Source of the DNA: Tangfeifania diversioriginum
GTDB lineage: Bacteria > Bacteroidota > Bacteroidia > Bacteroidales > Prolixibacteraceae
Reading direction: 5' to 3'
Assembly: GCF_900141875.1 (NCBI RefSeq)
Contig: NZ_FQZE01000024.1
Coordinates: 17,060-81,059 of the forward strand
Length of the DNA stretch: 64,000 bases
Shown: in pieces, positions 17,443-26,790 of the stretch
Position numbering within the stretch: the stretch's first letter is position 1
Layout: every line of letters begins with the position of its first letter
Made by a program: the position numbers and the translations under genes
Notes under the pieces: generated by a model
What the model was told of the DNA's origin: nothing
Database searches by the model: none
The model's input: only the letters and a program-made list of their open reading frames with translations

Positions 17443-19299
17443 ATGAAAATTGGACCTATGACAACTGATAAAAATAGTGCAGATGCAAGTGAAATCCGTA
17501 TTCCTGAGAATACATTTTTATTTGAAATAGCCTGGGAAGTGTGCAATCAGGTAGGGGGCATTTATACCGTTATTCGCTCCAAGGTGCCATCAGCTATCGA
17601 AAAATGGGGAGTGGAGAACTACTTTTTAATCGGTCCCTATTTCGAGGAACAGGCTGCTGCCCACTTCGATCCGGCCACCGATTTTTCTACGCCGGTGGGC
17701 AAGGCGGTGCTCGAAATGCAGGAACGTGGTTTCGACGTGCATTACGGCCAGTGGATAGTTTCCGGAAGGCCAAATGTAGTCCTTTTTAATCCTTTTTCGG
17801 TTTACGACAAACTGGGAGAAATCAAACATTTTGTTTTGCAGGATTATCATATTGCACTGCCCGGGCAGGATGAACTGCTCGATAAAGTGGCCGCGTTTGG
17901 TTTTCAGGTGAAAGAATTTCTGCGCTTTTTGTGTGGGGCCGAATTGTGCAGCGGCCACAAGGTGATTGCCCATTTTCACGAATGGATGGCCGGCCTGCCC
18001 ATTCCTGGTATCAGAAAAGAAAACCTGGACATTAAAATTGTTTTCACAACGCATGCCACTCTGCTCGGGCGCTATCTGGCAATGAATGACAACAGGTTTT
18101 ACGACCATCTTCCGTTTTATAACTGGGAGGTGGAAGCCACCAATTTTAACGTGAAACCCATTGTTGAAATTGAACGCGCTTCGGCACATGGCGCCCATGT
18201 GTTTACAACTGTGAGTGAACTTACCGGCCGCGAATGCACCCACCTGCTTGGCCGAACTCCTGATATGATTCTTCCGAACGGCCTGAATATCGAACGGTTT
18301 GAAGCATTGCACCAGGTACAGAACCAACATTTCCAGTTTAAAGAAAAAATCCATGATTTTGTGATGGGGCACTTTTTTCAGAGCTACTCCTTCGATTTGG
18401 ATAACACCCTGTATTTTTTTACATCAGGAAGGTACGAATACCACAATAAAGGATACGATTTAACCCTGGAAGCCCTTGCCCGGCTCAACTACAAAATGCA
18501 GCAGGCCAATTCGAAAATGACAGTGGTATCGTTTTTTATTACTAAACAGCCCTACTATTCATTTAATCCTGAAGTGTTGCATTCCAAGGCAATGATTGAA
18601 GACATTCAGCGTGTTTGCGAGGAAATAAAAACGCAGGTGGGACGAAGATTATATACCGACATAACCGCCACGAACGGGACTTACGATTTTCCCGATTTGA
18701 AAGAGATGGTTGATGATTACCTTCGCCTGAAACTCCGGAGAAATGTTCAAACCTGGAAATCGAAGAACCTGCCTAAAATAGTTACCCATACATTAATCGA
18801 CGATTCCAAAGATCAGATTTTGAATTTCCTGCGCACTGCCAACCTGGTGAACAACGAACACGATAAAGTTAAAGTGGTTTATCACCCTGATTTTATATCC
18901 ACATCCAACCCGCTGTTTAAAATGGATTACAACCAGTTTGTGCGGGGGTGCCATTTGGGCATTTTCCCCAGTATGTACGAACCCTGGGGCTATACACCAC
19001 TCGAGTGCCTGGCCAGCGGATTGCCATCCATTACAAGTAACCTGGCTGGTTTTGGCGATTATGTTTCGCGCTATATTCAGGATCACGAAAAACAAGGTAT
19101 GTTTATTATCGACCGGAAAAGCAATGATTTTCACCGGGCGGCCGAAGAACTGGCCGAAATCATGTTCAGGTTTGTTGGGATGACACGGCGCGAACGGATT
19201 GCCCTGCGTTATCAATGCGAAGAAGCGTCACTGCATTTCGACTGGTCGAACCTCGGTGAATATTACGATAAAGCTTATAACCTGGCAGTTGAACGTTAA
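17443..19299 (+). CDS. glycogen synthase, eukaryotic-like GT3 type
   Basis: A 618-residue glycosyltransferase resembling animal/fungal glycogen synthase rather than bacterial GlgA. FEIAWEVCNQVGGIYTVIRSK is the GT3 nucleotide-sugar and start signature, HEWMAGL and TTHATLLGRYLA follow, and the C-terminal half has YEPWGYTPLECLASGLPSITSNLAGFG with the conserved Glu of the retaining mechanism. The family elongates alpha-1,4-glucan from UDP-glucose (or ADP-glucose). The start is ATG 17443, with an alternative five codons later. It precedes murI by 17 bp, probably one transcript. Together with malQ it indicates glycogen storage. Confidence 0.9.
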   Translation: MKIGPMTTDKNSADASEIRIPENTFLFEIAWEVCNQVGGIYTVIRSKVPSAIEKWGVENYFLIGPYFEEQAAAHFDPATDFSTPVGKAVLEMQERGFDVHYGQWIVSGRPNVVLFNPFSVYDKLGEIKHFVLQDYHIALPGQDELLDKVAAFGFQVKEFLRFLCGAELCSGHKVIAHFHEWMAGLPIPGIRKENLDIKIVFTTHATLLGRYLAMNDNRFYDHLPFYNWEVEATNFNVKPIVEIERASAHGAHVFTTVSELTGRECTHLLGRTPDMILPNGLNIERFEALHQVQNQHFQFKEKIHDFVMGHFFQSYSFDLDNTLYFFTSGRYEYHNKGYDLTLEALARLNYKMQQANSKMTVVSFFITKQPYYSFNPEVLHSKAMIEDIQRVCEEIKTQVGRRLYTDITATNGTYDFPDLKEMVDDYLRLKLRRNVQTWKSKNLPKIVTHTLIDDSKDQILNFLRTANLVNNEHDKVKVVYHPDFISTSNPLFKMDYNQFVRGCHLGIFPSMYEPWGYTPLECLASGLPSITSNLAGFGDYVSRYIQDHEKQGMFIIDRKSNDFHRAAEELAEIMFRFVGMTRRERIALRYQCEEASLHFDWSNLGEYYDKAYNLAVER

Positions 19300-19316
19300 T
19301 ACAGCAAAATATATTT

Positions 19317-20144
19317 ATGGAACATGCACCCATTGGAGTTTTCGATTCAGGCTATGGCGGACTGACCGTTTTAAAAGAATTGCTGAAAAAACTTCCCGGT
19401 TACGATTTTCTTTACCTGGGCGATAATGCCCGCACTCCCTACGGAACACGATCATTTAAAGTAGTTTATGAATATACGTTGGAGGCTGTAAACTATCTTT
19501 TTGAAAAGAATTGTCCGCTGGTAATAATTGCCTGCAATACGGCCTCGGCAAAAGCGCTGCGCAATATTCAGCAGCTCGATTTACCCCGTATTGGACCCGA
19601 CCGCAGAGTGCTCGGGGTAATACGCCCGAGCGTAGAAAGGGTGGCTGAAATTACCCGGAACGGACATGTAGGAGTTCTGGGAACATCGGGTACCGTTGCC
19701 TCGGAATCGTATCCCATTGAATTGGAAAAGTGGTCGGAAGGGAAAGTGAAATCAACGGTTCAGGAAGCTTGTCCGATGTGGGTGCCTCTGGTTGAGAATA
19801 ACGAGATTGAAACAGAAGGCGCTGAATTTTTTGTGCGAAAAAACATTCAGAATATATTTCAGAAAGATAAAGATATTGACACACTGATTCTGGGTTGCAC
19901 GCATTATCCACTCCTTGGGCACGTTATTCGGAAATATGTTCCCAACGGGGTTCAAATACTGGAGCAGGGTGAAATTGTGGCCGGGAAACTAATCGATTAC
20001 TTACGCCGGCACCCGGAGATTGACGATAAAATTTCTAAAACCGGGTCGCTTGAATTTTTGACAACAGAATCGACCGGGAATTTTGAAAATCAGGCAGCAC
20101 TTTTTTTAGGTAAAAAAGTAACTGCCCAAACTATTCATCTTTGA
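19317..20144 (+). CDS. murI: glutamate racemase
   Basis: A 275-residue cofactor-independent racemase that makes D-glutamate for peptidoglycan. Asp10/Ser11 lie in GVFDSGYGGLTVL. The two catalytic cysteines are Cys73 (IIACNTASAKAL) and Cys194 (LGCTHYPLL). The gene follows the glycogen synthase by 17 bp and ends 6 bp from a convergent kinase gene. Confidence 0.96.
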   Translation: MEHAPIGVFDSGYGGLTVLKELLKKLPGYDFLYLGDNARTPYGTRSFKVVYEYTLEAVNYLFEKNCPLVIIACNTASAKALRNIQQLDLPRIGPDRRVLGVIRPSVERVAEITRNGHVGVLGTSGTVASESYPIELEKWSEGKVKSTVQEACPMWVPLVENNEIETEGAEFFVRKNIQNIFQKDKDIDTLILGCTHYPLLGHVIRKYVPNGVQILEQGEIVAGKLIDYLRRHPEIDDKISKTGSLEFLTTESTGNFENQAALFLGKKVTAQTIHL

Positions 20145-20150
20145 TTTTTT

Positions 20151-21239
20151 TTACTGAGCCAGCTGCTTTATCGCGGCATTCATGGCATTGAACTTTTCCT
20201 CCATATCGGTAAGAAGTTTGTACTGTGCTCTTGTACGCACAAGGTTGTGGTCTTCCGATTTGGTTTTGTAATAGTTATCGCCATCAATATAATCCATCAA
20301 AAAACGCAACACCTGCTCGTAGGTAATGTATTTAGCTGAAAATGCCAGGTATTCCAGTTCTTTTTCAGTAAGAAATGAAGCCGCTTCTTCGAGGTACCCT
20401 TTGGTAAATGCCCTGAAAATTTCCATGTCCATCGACACGTTATCCAGGTTTTCGTCGTCTTCTTTTCCGGTATTGGTATAAAATCGGATGGCATCGCCAA
20501 AATCATTTAAAACAGTGCTGTTCAGTACAGTATCGAGGTCGATGACACAAAGCACTTCGCCGTTTTTGTCGAAAAGAATATTGTTGATTTTGGTGTCGTT
20601 GTGGCTAACGCGCGTGGGGATTGTTCCGTCTTCAACCAGTTTCCAGAAGCTGAGCATTTCCTCGCGCCTGCTGTCAATCCAGTCGATTTCTTCCTGTACC
20701 TTGGCTTTCCGCCCAACCGGATCGCGCTGTAAAACATCGTCCCATTGTTCAAAACGGATTCTGATGTTATGAAACCCGGGCAGAATATCGGTCAGTGGTT
20801 CTTTCAAATCGGCTACCTGCGATTGAAATTTACCCACTCCTTTTCCGCCGGCATAAGCCAGTTCAGGTGTTTCTGCTGCATCGTAGGCTATGGTATCGTC
20901 AATGAACAGGCTGACTGCCCAGTATTCGTCATCTTGGTCGAGGTAATAGAGTTTTCCGTCGTGCGCAGGAATTATGGTCATCGCCTCGCGCATAGGATCA
21001 CCGCCGGCTTTTTCAACTTTGGTTTTAATGTGATTGCATACTTTCTGTATGTTTTCCATCATGGCCGGTATCGGCGAGAAAACATTTTTGTTTTTCCGCT
21101 GGAGAATGTAGCTGGGAGAGTTCCCTTTAGTTTTGATTATAAATGTGTCATTAATAAAACCTTCTCCGAGTTGTGTTACTTCGTCAATTTTTCCATCAAG
21201 TTGAAACTTGCCGGCAATTTCAGTTAAATCAGTATTCAT
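20151..21239 (-). CDS. APH-fold sugar kinase, N-acetylhexosamine 1-kinase-like
   Basis: A 362-residue phosphotransferase-fold kinase. The Gly-rich N-lobe LGEGFINDTFIIKT, catalytic loop SHNDTKINNILFD (Asp and Asn) and metal-binding IDLDTVLNSTVLNDFGDAIRF are intact. The overall sequence resembles NahK/LnpB-type N-acetylhexosamine 1-kinases rather than aminoglycoside resistance enzymes. It follows the nucleotidyltransferase gene by 10 bp on the same strand. A kinase making a sugar 1-phosphate next to a nucleotidyltransferase that would activate it suggests a two-step hexosamine or hexose salvage route. Substrate assignment is inference. Confidence 0.8.
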   Translation of the reverse strand: MNTDLTEIAGKFQLDGKIDEVTQLGEGFINDTFIIKTKGNSPSYILQRKNKNVFSPIPAMMENIQKVCNHIKTKVEKAGGDPMREAMTIIPAHDGKLYYLDQDDEYWAVSLFIDDTIAYDAAETPELAYAGGKGVGKFQSQVADLKEPLTDILPGFHNIRIRFEQWDDVLQRDPVGRKAKVQEEIDWIDSRREEMLSFWKLVEDGTIPTRVSHNDTKINNILFDKNGEVLCVIDLDTVLNSTVLNDFGDAIRFYTNTGKEDDENLDNVSMDMEIFRAFTKGYLEEAASFLTEKELEYLAFSAKYITYEQVLRFLMDYIDGDNYYKTKSEDHNLVRTRAQYKLLTDMEEKFNAMNAAIKQLAQ

Positions 21240-21249
21240 TTGAATGTTT

Positions 21250-22155
21250 TTATTTAAAAATTTCCTGGGGATATTCTCCCTCTTTTATAAGCGATTTAAT
21301 TTTTTCTACCACAATGGGTTTGTCTTCTTTGTAGGTTACGCCAAACCAGGGGGAGTTTGTATTCAGTACTTTAACGGAAGCTTTGCCTTCATCAATCATT
21401 TCAAAAACAACCGATGGGATGTACATTTCCGATTTTGGTTTATCGATTTCATTTTTCAGAAACTCGGTAAATTTTTGCTCGAGTACTTCAAAAATGGAGG
21501 TTTTAAATCCCCATATATTCATCGAAACGGTTTCTTCTCCGGTAAGTACTTTCTCGCTGCCATCGGGTTCTATTGAAATAATTTTCCCGTCTTTTTTGAG
21601 AATTTTTTTGGTTTCTACTATTGATTCCAGCAGGTTGTTCTCATTTACCTGGCAGATTCCTCTCGATACCGAACCGAAATCTGACAATGTATTGTGGAGT
21701 TGATATCCCACCATGGAATATTCATTCGTATTTTCAGAATTCATCAGGAAATCGGCCATAACTTTGTAGGCATTGAGCCCGTAAAAATCATCGGCATTTA
21801 ATGCACAAAACGGCTCGTTGATAACATCTTTGGCTACAAGGATGGCATGGGCAGTTCCCCATGGTTTTTCGCGGCCTTCAGGAAGTGAAAAGCCTTCCGG
21901 CAAGTTATCCAGTTCCTGGAACACATATTCCACCTCTACTTTTCCGGCCAGTTTATTGCCGAATTTTTCTTTAAATGCATCGGCAAAACTTTCCCGAATT
22001 ACAAAAACTACTTTCCCAAATCCGGCACGTATGGCATCAAAAATGGAATAATCAATTATTGCCTCTCCGTTGGGGCCAACTGGTTCAACTTGTTTCAGCC
22101 CGCCAAACCGGCTGCCCATTCCGGCAGCGAGAATTACTAATGTTGGTTTCATCAT
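21250..22155 (-). CDS. sugar-1-phosphate nucleotidyltransferase-like protein
   Basis: A 301-residue NTP-transferase. LVILAAGMGSRFGGLKQVEPVG carries the nucleotide-binding signature GxGxR ... K, and ALNADDFYG holds the metal-binding acidic residues. Two adjacent ATGs (22155, 22152) could start it. It lies directly upstream of the NahK-like kinase (10 bp), so the two probably act in sequence to make a UDP- or other NDP-sugar. The base and sugar cannot be fixed by eye. Confidence 0.85.
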   Translation of the reverse strand: MMKPTLVILAAGMGSRFGGLKQVEPVGPNGEAIIDYSIFDAIRAGFGKVVFVIRESFADAFKEKFGNKLAGKVEVEYVFQELDNLPEGFSLPEGREKPWGTAHAILVAKDVINEPFCALNADDFYGLNAYKVMADFLMNSENTNEYSMVGYQLHNTLSDFGSVSRGICQVNENNLLESIVETKKILKKDGKIISIEPDGSEKVLTGEETVSMNIWGFKTSIFEVLEQKFTEFLKNEIDKPKSEMYIPSVVFEMIDEGKASVKVLNTNSPWFGVTYKEDKPIVVEKIKSLIKEGEYPQEIFK

Positions 22156-22298
22156 GGTATTTTGTTTTTATTACGAAAAAAGGAAATCTTTTTGATAAAA
22201 GAAAACGATTGTTCGAAAAGTTTTTAATTTTTTTCAAAAGAAGTTAACTGTTTGCAGTTTTATTTCAAAAGCAAACCGATCTCCTGATTCAAAAATAA

Positions 22299-22811
22299 TC
22301 ATTTATACCAACTGGCATACATTCCGTAAGCCTTTGCAATTCGTTTGATTTCTCCGTCGAGTAGTTCGGGGCTTATTTCTTTTATTTTTTTTGCAGGAGT
22401 CCCGGCATACACACTTCCCGATTTCACCACGGTTCCTTTGGTAACTACCGACCCTGCTGCAATAATGGAGTTGCTTTCTATAACTGCATCGTCCAAAACC
22501 ACTGCGTTCATCCCAATCATAACATTGTCATTAACGGTGCAACCGTGAACAATTGCACCATGTGCAATGGTTACGTTACTGCCAATATTGGTGGGCGATT
22601 TTTGGTAGGTTGCATGTATTACGGCGTTATCCTGGATGTTTGTATTGTCGCCTATTTTTATATAATGAACATCGCCTCTCACTACAGCATTAAACCAAAT
22701 ACTGCAGTTATCTCCCATTTCAACATTGCCGATTACAGTGGCTGTTTCTGCCAGGAAACAATTTTCCCCAACTATGGGTGTTTTGTTATTTAATGTTTTT
22801 ATGAGTGCCAT
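22299..22811 (-). CDS. gamma-carbonic-anhydrase family protein
   Basis: A 170-residue left-handed beta-helix protein built of hexapeptide repeats (VIGNVEMGDNCSIWFNAVVRGD). His66, His84 and His89 have the spacing of the three zinc ligands of gamma-class carbonic anhydrases and YrdA-like proteins. Many bacterial members lack measured anhydrase activity, so the reaction is uncertain. It is transcribed alone, in the same direction as the nucleotidyltransferase but 143 bp upstream of it. A minus-strand TATATTTG -7 element lies upstream. Confidence 0.9.
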   Translation of the reverse strand: MALIKTLNNKTPIVGENCFLAETATVIGNVEMGDNCSIWFNAVVRGDVHYIKIGDNTNIQDNAVIHATYQKSPTNIGSNVTIAHGAIVHGCTVNDNVMIGMNAVVLDDAVIESNSIIAAGSVVTKGTVVKSGSVYAGTPAKKIKEISPELLDGEIKRIAKAYGMYASWYK

Positions 22812-22837
22812 TTGCTGTTTGAAATTTAAATTGATTC

Positions 22838-22845
22838 CAAATATA
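22838..22845 (-). promoter_or_regulatory. candidate -7 element of the gamma-CA-like gene
   Basis: On the minus strand TATATTTG matches TAnnTTTG exactly and lies about 27 bp before the start codon. No TTTG was seen at the -33 distance. Confidence 0.4.
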
Positions 22846-22897
22846 TTAAAACCTTTAAATAATTGGATATGTCATTCCCAACTTGTTAAATAATGGT

Positions 22898-22905
22898 TAT
22901 TTTTG
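22898..22905 (+). promoter_or_regulatory. candidate -7 element of korAB
   Basis: TATTTTTG matches the Bacteroidota -7 consensus. It lies 112 bp before the korA start, implying a leader of about 100 nt. No good -33 TTTG is present at the usual spacing. Confidence 0.4.
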
Positions 22906-23017
22906 TTTTGTAAGTTTAGTATTAAAAAAAGTATAGCAGATTCCGAAATTAAGATTACTTAGTTTTGGAATCGTTTTGCTTATAGATTGAAATTTTCAGA
23001 ACAAAAAATATAATTAA

Positions 23018-24856
23018 ATGAAGGATGCAAAAGTGATTCAGCTGGAGGAAGTCGCTATCCGTTTCTCGGGAGACTCCGGAGATGGTATGCAACTTACCGG
23101 AACACTGTTTTCAGATGCCACGGCTTTTTTAGGTAACGACATTTCAACATTCCCCGATTACCCATCCGAAATACGGGCCCCGCAAGGTACGGTTGGCGGA
23201 GTTTCCGGATTTCAGGTGCAATTTGGGGAGAAAAGAATAAGCACACCGGGCGATTATGCTCATGTGCTTATTGCCATGAACCCCGCAGCAATTAAAGCAA
23301 ATGCAAAATTTATGAAACCAGGCGGGACCATTATTTATGATTCCGATGCGTTTACAGAGAAGAATTTGAAGAAAGCAAATTTTACGACTGACGAACCATT
23401 TCTGGAGTGTGATCTGCAGGATTACAATAAAATTGCCGTGCCAATTTCAAGCCTCACCCGCGAAGGATTGAAAGACTTCGGGCTCGACAATAAAAGCATC
23501 CTGAGAAGCAAAAATATGTTTGCACTTGGGTTGGTTTGCTGGATGTTTAACCGGCCTCTCGATTATATTGAAGAATTTCTGCAATCGAAGTTTGCCAAAA
23601 AACCTGTTGTTGTTGAGTCAAATATTAAGGTGTTGCACGATGGGTATAACTACGGGTTAAACATGCAGCACATGACCCCCAGCTACATTGTGCATCCGGC
23701 AAATATTGAAAACGGAACCTACAGGAATATTAACGGCAACCAGGCAACAGCCTGGGGCCTGCTTGCGGCTGCCGAAAAAGCAGGGGTGGAACTGTTTCTC
23801 GGATCTTATCCAATTACTCCTGCAACCGAAATTCTGATCGCACTTTCAGAACGCAAGGACCTTGGAGTAAAGACATACCAGGCCGAAGATGAAATTGCTG
23901 GTATCACTTCAGCTATCGGAGCGGCTTTTGCAGGCGATTTGGCAGTCACAACTACTTCGGGGCCGGGGTTGGCTCTCAAATCAGAAGCTATAGGGCTGGC
24001 AGTTATGGCCGAGCTTCCGCTGGTTATTGTAAATGTACAACGCGGCGGCCCCTCCACAGGATTGCCAACCAAAACCGAACAGTCGGATTTGATGCAGGCT
24101 CTGTATGGAAGAAACGGTGAAAGTCCGGTTGTGATTCTTGCTGCAACCACTCCGTCCGATTGTTTCTTTTATGCATTCAAAGCCGCTAAAATTGCACTGG
24201 AACGAATGGTGCCGGTTATTCTGCTTACCGATGGATTTTTAGGCAACGGAAGCGAGCCGTGGAAAGTGCCCAAAGTTGCTGAACTCCCATCCATCACGCC
24301 AAGAATTGCGAAAGATGCTTCCACGTTCAAGGCCTATAAAAGAGATGAAAAAATTTTAGCACGCGACTGGGCTTTCCCGGGAATGAAAGATTTTGAACAT
24401 TTGATTGGTGGACTTGAAAAGAATGTTTCTGGCTCGGTTAGTCACGACCCTGAAAACCACCAGTGTAATACAGATATAAGAGAAGAAAAAGTTCAGCAGG
24501 TGGTTGATTTGGTTCCCGATTTGGAAACTTGCGGCGATGAAGACGGCGATGTGCTTGTAGTTGGCTGGGGGGGGACTTATGGTCACTTAATCAGTACAGT
24601 TAGAGAACTCAGGGAGGAAGGCAAAAATGTGAGCCTGGCTCATTTTAATTATATCAAGCCGCTTCCGGCAAATACCAGGGATGTTTTCAGTAAGTTCAAA
24701 AAAATAATTGTTTGCGAATTAAACATGGGGCAGTTTGCCAGTTACCTGCGCGACAAAGTTCCGGGGTTTAATTATCATCAGTTTAACAAAGTGAAAGGGT
24801 TGCCTTTTACTGTTTTTGAATTGAAACAAGGAATTAACAAATTACTGGAGGAATAA
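23018..24856 (+). CDS. korA: 2-oxoacid:ferredoxin oxidoreductase, gamma-alpha fused subunit
   Basis: A 612-residue subunit in which the gamma domain (residues about 10-190, RFSGDSGDGMQLTGTLFSDA) is fused to the alpha/pyrimidine-binding domain (from about 225; GSYPITPATEILIALSE, TTTSGPGLALKSEAIGLAV). This is the KorA layout of 2-oxoglutarate-type enzymes. With KorB it oxidatively decarboxylates a 2-oxoacid to acyl-CoA, reducing ferredoxin. It is followed by korB after 3 bp. Low-potential ferredoxin chemistry fits an anaerobic or microaerobic lifestyle. Whether 2-oxoglutarate is the true substrate is inference from the family. Confidence 0.93.
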   Translation: MKDAKVIQLEEVAIRFSGDSGDGMQLTGTLFSDATAFLGNDISTFPDYPSEIRAPQGTVGGVSGFQVQFGEKRISTPGDYAHVLIAMNPAAIKANAKFMKPGGTIIYDSDAFTEKNLKKANFTTDEPFLECDLQDYNKIAVPISSLTREGLKDFGLDNKSILRSKNMFALGLVCWMFNRPLDYIEEFLQSKFAKKPVVVESNIKVLHDGYNYGLNMQHMTPSYIVHPANIENGTYRNINGNQATAWGLLAAAEKAGVELFLGSYPITPATEILIALSERKDLGVKTYQAEDEIAGITSAIGAAFAGDLAVTTTSGPGLALKSEAIGLAVMAELPLVIVNVQRGGPSTGLPTKTEQSDLMQALYGRNGESPVVILAATTPSDCFFYAFKAAKIALERMVPVILLTDGFLGNGSEPWKVPKVAELPSITPRIAKDASTFKAYKRDEKILARDWAFPGMKDFEHLIGGLEKNVSGSVSHDPENHQCNTDIREEKVQQVVDLVPDLETCGDEDGDVLVVGWGGTYGHLISTVRELREEGKNVSLAHFNYIKPLPANTRDVFSKFKKIIVCELNMGQFASYLRDKVPGFNYHQFNKVKGLPFTVFELKQGINKLLEE

Positions 24857-24859
24857 GCA

Positions 24860-25927
24860 ATGACGGAACAAAAATATACCATAAAAGATTTTAAAAGCGA
24901 AAACGAAGTACGCTGGTGCCCGGGGTGTGGCGACTATGCCATTATGAATGCCGTGCAACGAACCATGGCCGATATGGGAATTCCTAAAGAAAAATTTGCT
25001 GTAATATCAGGAATTGGTTGTTCATCACGATTCCCCTATTATATGAATACATTTGGTTTTCACACCATACATGGAAGAGCGGCGGCTGTTGCTTCAGGTG
25101 TAAAAATGGCCAACCCCGATTTGAGTGTTTGGGTAGTTACCGGCGATGGCGATGCCATGGCAATTGGCGGGAATCATTTTATTCATACTATCCGCAGAAA
25201 TATGGATTTGAATATTGTTCTTTTCAATAACCGGATTTATGGTTTGACCAAAGGACAGTATTCGCCTACATCCGACAGAGGGTTCAGAAGTAAAACTTCG
25301 CCTTTCGGCACAATTGAAGATCCCTTTGTGCCGGGGCAATTGGTAGTTGGAGCAAAAGGTACTTTTTTTGCCCGCACAATTGATGGTAACCTGAAGGTCA
25401 GCCAGTCGGTATTTCAGCAGGCTGCTGCTCACAAAGGTGCCTCAGTGGTCGAGGTTTTGCAAAACTGTGTAATTTATAATAACGGCGTTCATAAGGCAAT
25501 TACTGACCCGGAACACCGCGCCGACAGGCAACTAATACTTGAACAGGGAAAACCCATGTTATTTGGTGCCGAAAATGAAAAAGGCCTCATTATGGAAAAC
25601 GGGCGCCTGAAAGTGGTGAAGATTGGCAAAAACGGTATTACAGAGAATGATATTCTTGTGCATGATGCTACGGACTCTGATCCTTCAGTGCACCTGTCGC
25701 TCATTAGCATGGGGCTTCCCGATTTTCCGGCTGCTTTTGGTGTTATCCGTAATGTTGACTCGCCGGCTTACGACACTGAAATGGAAAATCAAATAAAACA
25801 GGTTCAGCAAAAGCGCAAAATTACCTGTGTGGATGATTTGCTGGTTTCGGGGAATACCTGGGAAGTTACGGGCAATGGAAATGGCAATGGAAAAACAGAA
25901 GAATGCCCTGACAAGAAGCTCAAATAA
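24860..25927 (+). CDS. korB: 2-oxoacid:ferredoxin oxidoreductase, beta subunit
   Basis: A 355-residue thiamine-diphosphate-binding subunit. VRWCPGCGDYAIMNAVQ carries Fe-S cysteines (CPGC), and a further Cys sits in SGIGCSSRFPYY. VVTGDGDAMAIGGNHFIHTIRRN is the ThDP/Mg motif (GDG ... N). It ends with a Gly/Asn-rich tail. An AGGAGG-like sequence (GGAGGAATAAGC) precedes the ATG, a better Shine-Dalgarno than most genes here. It is co-transcribed with korA and followed by a hairpin. Confidence 0.94.
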   Translation: MTEQKYTIKDFKSENEVRWCPGCGDYAIMNAVQRTMADMGIPKEKFAVISGIGCSSRFPYYMNTFGFHTIHGRAAAVASGVKMANPDLSVWVVTGDGDAMAIGGNHFIHTIRRNMDLNIVLFNNRIYGLTKGQYSPTSDRGFRSKTSPFGTIEDPFVPGQLVVGAKGTFFARTIDGNLKVSQSVFQQAAAHKGASVVEVLQNCVIYNNGVHKAITDPEHRADRQLILEQGKPMLFGAENEKGLIMENGRLKVVKIGKNGITENDILVHDATDSDPSVHLSLISMGLPDFPAAFGVIRNVDSPAYDTEMENQIKQVQQKRKITCVDDLLVSGNTWEVTGNGNGNGKTEECPDKKLK

Positions 25928-25977
25928 CAGCAAATTTTAAATAGAAGAAGAAAAGTTATTTACCTGGTTTTCATAAC

Positions 25978-26012
25978 AAAAGGCTGATCCAAACGGGTCA
26001 GCCTTTGTGTTT
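25978..26012 (+). terminator. terminator after korAB
   Basis: AAAGGCTGATCC, a 4-nt loop, then GGGTCAGCCTTT forms a near-perfect stem (25978-26006) with T-rich flanks. It lies between korB and a convergent gene and may work in both directions. Confidence 0.75.
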
Positions 26013-26032
26013 TTTATGAATTTCTTTTTTGT

Positions 26033-26584
26033 TTAAAGCTTAATGGCAACGCCAATGTTCAGGTAGGCAATACCATACCCCAGCTCCATCATTCCTGCAA
26101 AAGTTTCATTAAAGTAGTAGCGGCCACCCACATAAAATGCAGAAGTAAAGCCACTGCTTGCAGCCGAGCCATAGTTAAAATCACCACTGCTCGATTTCCA
26201 GCTTACAATTCTGTATCCCAGCATAAGGCCGGCATAAGTGTCCAGCTGATCGATAAACTGGTAGTGGAGAGCGCCCCTTGCCCCAATAATGATATTATTG
26301 AAGCTGTAGCTGCTACCCCAACCGGTGTATTTAGAACCGCTGTATCCAAGGTAGCCGCCAACACCCAGCGAGCTGTTTTCGTCAAACAGTTCATCTTTTA
26401 CTCCAACCTCGTAGGAGGCAGAAAGCGGAGGTACGCTGCTTGAATAGTACGATCCTGTGTACAAGGTATTCCCAATCCCGAGCCCAAGGTTCAAAACATT
26501 ATCGCCTTCATTAAAAGTGTTTTGGGCACTTAGTGAAGCTGTTAAAAATAATGCGAATAAAACAGGTAGAATTCGTTTTTTCAT
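26033..26584 (-). CDS. small outer-membrane beta-barrel protein
   Basis: A 183-residue exported protein. The signal peptide MKKRILPVLFALFLTASLSAQ is followed by about eight amphipathic strands rich in Gly, Ser, Tyr and aromatic girdle residues (NLGLGIGNTLYTG, LGVGGYLGYSGSKYTGWG, AGMMELGYGIAYLNIGVAIKL), ending in a hydrophobic strand as barrel proteins do. It is an OmpW/OmpX-like fold by appearance, with function unknown. It is a single gene, convergent with korAB. Confidence 0.8.
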   Translation of the reverse strand: MKKRILPVLFALFLTASLSAQNTFNEGDNVLNLGLGIGNTLYTGSYYSSSVPPLSASYEVGVKDELFDENSSLGVGGYLGYSGSKYTGWGSSYSFNNIIIGARGALHYQFIDQLDTYAGLMLGYRIVSWKSSSGDFNYGSAASSGFTSAFYVGGRYYFNETFAGMMELGYGIAYLNIGVAIKL

Positions 26585-26739
26585 AATAGTTTTTTTACTG
26601 TTTAATAATTAATACAATTTATGATAATATTCAGTTCATGTCAACAAAATTCCTCATTTATCGTTCAATAAATTTGTTTTTTCCTTCACAGAAATATTTC
26701 TCATTTAAATTGTGATTTTACTTATGAGGCAGTTTTGGG

Positions 26740-26747
26740 TATTTTTG
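26740..26747 (+). promoter_or_regulatory. candidate -7 element of the first GNAT-like gene
   Basis: TATTTTTG matches TAnnTTTG and lies 43 bp before the ATG at 26791. The -33 position is poor. Confidence 0.4.
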
Positions 26748-26790
26748 TTCAATATATTATTTTCGGCGCATGATTAAACAGGATTGAATT

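Noticed and set aside
17626..18372. 248-codon minus-strand frame inside the glycogen synthase gene
   Set aside because: No recognisable family or start signal, and wholly antisense to a well-supported gene.
20151..21239. Aminoglycoside resistance kinase
   Set aside because: The fold is shared, but the sequence and the neighbouring nucleotidyltransferase fit sugar 1-kinases; no resistance context.
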